From CAYPEK01 sp964409645 (GTDB lineage: Bacteria > UBP15 > UBA6099), in contig CAYPEK010000037.1 of assembly GCA_964409645.1 (NCBI GenBank), forward strand, positions 1 to 35,815: DNA of 35,815 bases. The letters run 5' to 3'. The translations under genes and the position numbers were made by a program. Below, one piece after another: positions 32,656-35,815 of this stretch. The first letter of the stretch is position 1. Every line of letters starts with the position of its first letter. The notes below the pieces were generated by a model that made no database searches, was not told the DNA's origin, and was given only the letters and a program-made list of their open reading frames with translations.

Positions 32656-35349
32656 ATGGCGGATTTCGACCCGTTGAGGGACTTCGCGAGTTTGTTCGCC
32701 GACAAGCTGTTCGAGACGGCTATGAAGCTCCAGAACGTCGCTCCGCAGCGCTGGAACATCACGGCGATCGCGCAGAGCCACCTCGACGCCGCGTGGCGGT
32801 GGCGCGTTTTCCAGTCGAAAAACAAAGCAAAAACCACTTTCAAAAACGCTCTCTATAAAATCGCGAATCAGGACGACTTCAAATTCTCCGCATCCTCGCC
32901 GCAGTATTACGAGTGGCTAAAAGACCGCCACCCGGCGATCTTCCGCGCCATTCAGGACGCTGTGCGCGGCAAGCATTGGGAACTCGTCGGCGGGATGTGG
33001 GTAGAGCCCGACTGCAACCTGCCGGACGGCGAAAGCCTCGTCCGCCAGCGCCTCTACGGCCAGCGGTTCTTTCTGAACCACTTCGGCCGGATTCCGGAAG
33101 TCGAGTGGCTGCCGGACACGTTCGGCTTCGCATGGACGCTCCCGCAGATCCTCGCAAAGAGCGGCGCACGCTACTTCTGGACGGGCAAGCCCCTCTGGAA
33201 CGACACCACCAAGTTTCCGTTCAGCACCTTCCTATGGCAGGGCCCGGACGGCTCGCAGGTGCTCACACACGTAAGCCCGATCGGCCCGGAGCGGCTGATG
33301 AAAATGAACGACTTCAAGAAGACGAACCGTCTCGTGAACTTCCGCGAGTCGCTCGTCGCCAACTACGCCATGCCGCCCGCGAACATCGTCCAGCGCCTCT
33401 CGAACGACCTGCTCCCAGAGATCGCGCTATTCTACGGCTGGGGCGACGGCGGCCACGGCCCAAAAGCCTTCGAAGTCGCAGCAATCAACAAACTTAAGGA
33501 CCGCAACTACCTCAAGATCGGCTCCGCCCGCGAGTTCTTCGAAAAGCTCGAACCCTACCGCGAGCGCCTGCCCATCTGGAACGACGAACTCTACCTCGAA
33601 TTCCACCGAGGTACGTACATGACTCAGGCGTGGACCAAGAACGCGAACCGCCGCGCGGAGATCGCCGCCAAGAACGCCGAGATCGCACACTCGATCAATT
33701 CGCTTTTCGGCGCCCCCTACCCCGGCGAGATCATCCGCGACCACTGGAAGAAGCTGCTCTTCAACCAGTTCCACGACATCCTCCCGGGCAGCAGCATCCC
33801 CGAAGTCTATGAGGATGCGAAAATCGACTACGACGAATTCTTCTCGATAATGTATCAGCTAATCCGCAGCGGAATCGAGTCGCTCGCGCTCCGCATCAAC
33901 ACCGCCTCGCCCGAACTCGCCGACTGCACGCCCGTCATCGTTTACAACCCGCTCTCGTGGCAGCGCACAGCGACCGCTTTCATCCGCATCTACGACGACA
34001 ACGAGCCGGAAGTAGTCGATATCAACGGCCGCCGGACACTTTCGCAGGTGATCGAGCTGAACAACCGAAAAACGCTCGCGTTCACCGCGGAGGACGTGCC
34101 CGACCTTGGTTACCGCACGTATTACATCAGGCGTCGGTCCAAAGACGAAGCAGACGCCGCACCCCGGCCCGACGCGCCGCCGCCCATGGCAACCACTCTC
34201 GACGACGGCTCGGTCGTCCTCGAAAACGAGATATTGCGCGCAGTCATCAACGCAGAGACAGGCTGGGTGTCGAGTGTCAACTTTAAGGCTGCCGACCGCG
34301 AGATGCTTTCCGGCTCTGCCAACAGACTCAGGCTCTACAAAGACGACAACTTCTCATATCCGGCGTGGAACATCGACCCGAACTACAAAAAACACGAGAT
34401 CGAACTCGGCCCGCCGGAAGGACCGCCCCGGATCATCGAAAACGGCGAAGTGGCCGCCTCCGTCGAAGTCCGCCGCATGGTCGGCAACTCGCCCGTCACG
34501 CAGAAAATAAGGATGTTCCGCCGGCGGCCGCTGCTCATGTTCACAACACGCATCGACTGGAAGGAAAACCGCGCGTTGCTGAAAGTGGACTTCGCAACAT
34601 CCGTCAAAACGGAGATCGTGGCGAGCGACATCCCATACGGCGCGATAGAGCGGCCGGTGAACCCCACCCTGCCCGCGCAAAAAGCCCGCTGGGAAATGCC
34701 TTGCCAGAAATGGATCGACCTCAGCGACGGCCGCACCGGAGTCGCCATAATCAATCAGGATAAATACGGATTCAGCGTATCCGGCGGCACACTCTCTCTC
34801 AGCCTGCTGCGCGCGCCGCGATACCCGATGCCGATACCGAACGCTTGGGGACTTCCCCCGCTCGCCGAGCGTCCTTTCTATACCGATCAGGGTCCGCACA
34901 CAATCCGCTACGCGCTCTGCCCGCACTCAGGCGACTGGCGGGAGGCAAAAATCTGGCAGACCGCGAACGAATTCGCCGACACGCTGATGGTCGTGCGCAC
35001 CGACAACCACGAAGGTCCGCTACCGCGCGAAGCGACCGTCCTCTCCTGCCGCAGCCGCTCCACATACATCGGCGCGGTAAAGCGGCCGGAGGACAACCCC
35101 GACAAGGCCGACTCGCAGTACCATCAGATCGTCGTGCGACTCATCGAAGCCGCCGGGCGGCCGGACACCGTCACAATCAAATTCGGCCCCGGATTCACCA
35201 TCACCGATGCGAAAGAAACCGACCTGCTCGAATTCAGCCAGAAGCCCCTCGCGGACGTCCGCCACGGCGAGATCACCATCGACATGAAGCCCTCCGAAAT
35301 CAAAACCGTCAAAATCACCCTCGTCGATCTCCAGCCGGAGAACAGTTAA
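32656..35349 (+). CDS. GH38 alpha-mannosidase
   Basis: 897 residues. The catalytic domain has zinc ligands H42 and D44 in QSHLDAAWRW, nucleophile and zinc ligand D154 in WLPDTFGFAWTLPQI, acid/base candidate D264 and nearby H267 in YGWGDGGHGP, and the zinc His in NQFHDILPGSSIPEVYEDA. The middle and C-terminal beta domains (from about 430) include VIVYNPLSW and RYALCPHSGDW, as in the bacterial and vacuolar class of GH38. There is no signal peptide, so the enzyme is cytoplasmic and probably trims imported mannosides or recycles free oligosaccharide. Retaining cleavage of alpha-mannose is the family reaction; linkage preference is not readable. AGGGG precedes the ATG, and a good promoter lies 69 bp upstream. 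Confidence 0.93.
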   Translation: MADFDPLRDFASLFADKLFETAMKLQNVAPQRWNITAIAQSHLDAAWRWRVFQSKNKAKTTFKNALYKIANQDDFKFSASSPQYYEWLKDRHPAIFRAIQDAVRGKHWELVGGMWVEPDCNLPDGESLVRQRLYGQRFFLNHFGRIPEVEWLPDTFGFAWTLPQILAKSGARYFWTGKPLWNDTTKFPFSTFLWQGPDGSQVLTHVSPIGPERLMKMNDFKKTNRLVNFRESLVANYAMPPANIVQRLSNDLLPEIALFYGWGDGGHGPKAFEVAAINKLKDRNYLKIGSAREFFEKLEPYRERLPIWNDELYLEFHRGTYMTQAWTKNANRRAEIAAKNAEIAHSINSLFGAPYPGEIIRDHWKKLLFNQFHDILPGSSIPEVYEDAKIDYDEFFSIMYQLIRSGIESLALRINTASPELADCTPVIVYNPLSWQRTATAFIRIYDDNEPEVVDINGRRTLSQVIELNNRKTLAFTAEDVPDLGYRTYYIRRRSKDEADAAPRPDAPPPMATTLDDGSVVLENEILRAVINAETGWVSSVNFKAADREMLSGSANRLRLYKDDNFSYPAWNIDPNYKKHEIELGPPEGPPRIIENGEVAASVEVRRMVGNSPVTQKIRMFRRRPLLMFTTRIDWKENRALLKVDFATSVKTEIVASDIPYGAIERPVNPTLPAQKARWEMPCQKWIDLSDGRTGVAIINQDKYGFSVSGGTLSLSLLRAPRYPMPIPNAWGLPPLAERPFYTDQGPHTIRYALCPHSGDWREAKIWQTANEFADTLMVVRTDNHEGPLPREATVLSCRSRSTYIGAVKRPEDNPDKADSQYHQIVVRLIEAAGRPDTVTIKFGPGFTITDAKETDLLEFSQKPLADVRHGEITIDMKPSEIKTVKITLVDLQPENS

Positions 35350-35486
35350 GAAAAGTTTTCCTCACTCTATAGGTTAGCTTCAATTTGCATAGCAAGACTG
35401 ACAGGCGCAACAACTGATATATCCGTGTCGCAGTGCAATTGGCCACATTCTGGATTTGATGCAATACAAGTAAATATAAACCGACT

Positions 35487-35515
35487 TTGCAATCGAAAAA
35501 TCGAAATGATATAAT
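35487..35515 (+). promoter_or_regulatory. Promoter of the right-edge gene
   Basis: TTGCAA (35487-35492), a 17-bp spacer and a perfect TATAAT (35510-35515). The leader before the ATG would be about 85 nt. Confidence 0.7.
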
Positions 35516-35605
35516 CGATGAACAGCAATAATAATAATGTTTATCTTGCTTAGATTGTGTTCGTTCTTAAGTTAAATAATAATCAACTATTTTGAGGAGA
35601 TAGCA

Positions 35606-35815
35606 ATGGATTTAAATAAAATAAATAAATACTTAGAAAGAATAAACAATTCAGACAGACATTCTTTCAGTGCAAGCATAAAACATCTTTTTAGTTATCT
35701 AGATAAAGTAGCCCAAAGCAATGCTATGTTCCAAAGGTACGAACTGGAGAGAAACAAATGGGTTAATTGGCCAAGCAATGCAGATGGAAGCTTCGGAGTT
35801 GATTGGGAACTGCCA
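35606..35815 (+). CDS. Hypothetical protein, 3' end outside window
   Basis: 70 codons are open to the window edge from the ATG at 35606. The SD GAGGAGA ends 5 bp upstream, and a strong promoter lies about 90 bp before it, so this is a real gene start. The sequence opens MDLNKINKYLERINNSDRHS, then a helical stretch with YLDKVAQSNAMFQRYELERN and a Trp-rich part KWVNWPSNADGSFG. I do not recognise it. Codon use and base composition are AT-rich, unlike the GH38 gene next to it, which hints at later acquisition. No signal peptide is present. Confidence 0.7.
   Translation, partial: MDLNKINKYLERINNSDRHSFSASIKHLFSYLDKVAQSNAMFQRYELERNKWVNWPSNADGSFGVDWELP

Overview
The window looks like chromosomal DNA from an uncultured Gram-negative bacterium that I cannot place in a phylum. 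Signs of a diderm are a lipoprotein with a lipobox, a LolA-like periplasmic protein and a putative outer-membrane protein ending in an aromatic residue. Most genes are GC-rich. Two stretches are clearly AT-rich: about 1038-1566 and the right end from about 35350. Shine-Dalgarno sites are mostly G-rich, and TTG and GTG starts occur. No tRNA, rRNA, CRISPR array, transposase or integrase was seen.

Left part (1-12928, all plus strand): a possible pilin-like protein, a small coiled-coil protein, an AT-rich intergenic stretch, and then a giant secreted protein of about 2775 residues. The giant protein is built from fibronectin-III-like modules, Cys-rich modules, Asp-rich calcium-type repeats and two C-terminal KGWNLI modules, and it ends at a strong terminator. 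A zinc-ribbon/TPR membrane protein and a polytopic GT-C-like membrane protein follow.

Middle (12947-19795): a secreted alpha/beta hydrolase on the minus strand, dapA with its own terminator, a putative outer-membrane protein, and a minus-strand histidine operon, hisL-hisZ-hisG. The histidine operon has a sigma70-type promoter, a 20-residue leader peptide with four His codons, an intrinsic terminator in the leader, an unusual HisZ-like subunit that keeps a C-terminal anticodon-binding-like domain, and a terminator after hisG. This is the most striking regulatory system in the window.

Centre right (19927-26788, plus strand): a complete phosphate-starvation cluster, phoB-phoR-pstS-pstC-pstA-pstB-phoU. 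Four TTAACA-type hexamers at an exact 11-bp period lie just upstream of pstS, as expected for a PhoB/PhoP operator.

Right part (26823-35815): a minus-strand set made of a two-domain GT2 polyprenyl-phosphate glycosyltransferase, a CcmH-like/thioredoxin-fold lipoprotein and a LolA-like protein; a GNAT acetyltransferase; a membrane-anchored SGNH hydrolase; a cytoplasmic GH38 alpha-mannosidase; and the start of an unrecognised AT-rich gene behind a good promoter. The GT-C-like protein, the Dpm1-like GT2 fusion, the SGNH hydrolase and GH38 together suggest that this organism makes and remodels mannose-type surface glycans. That link is inference.
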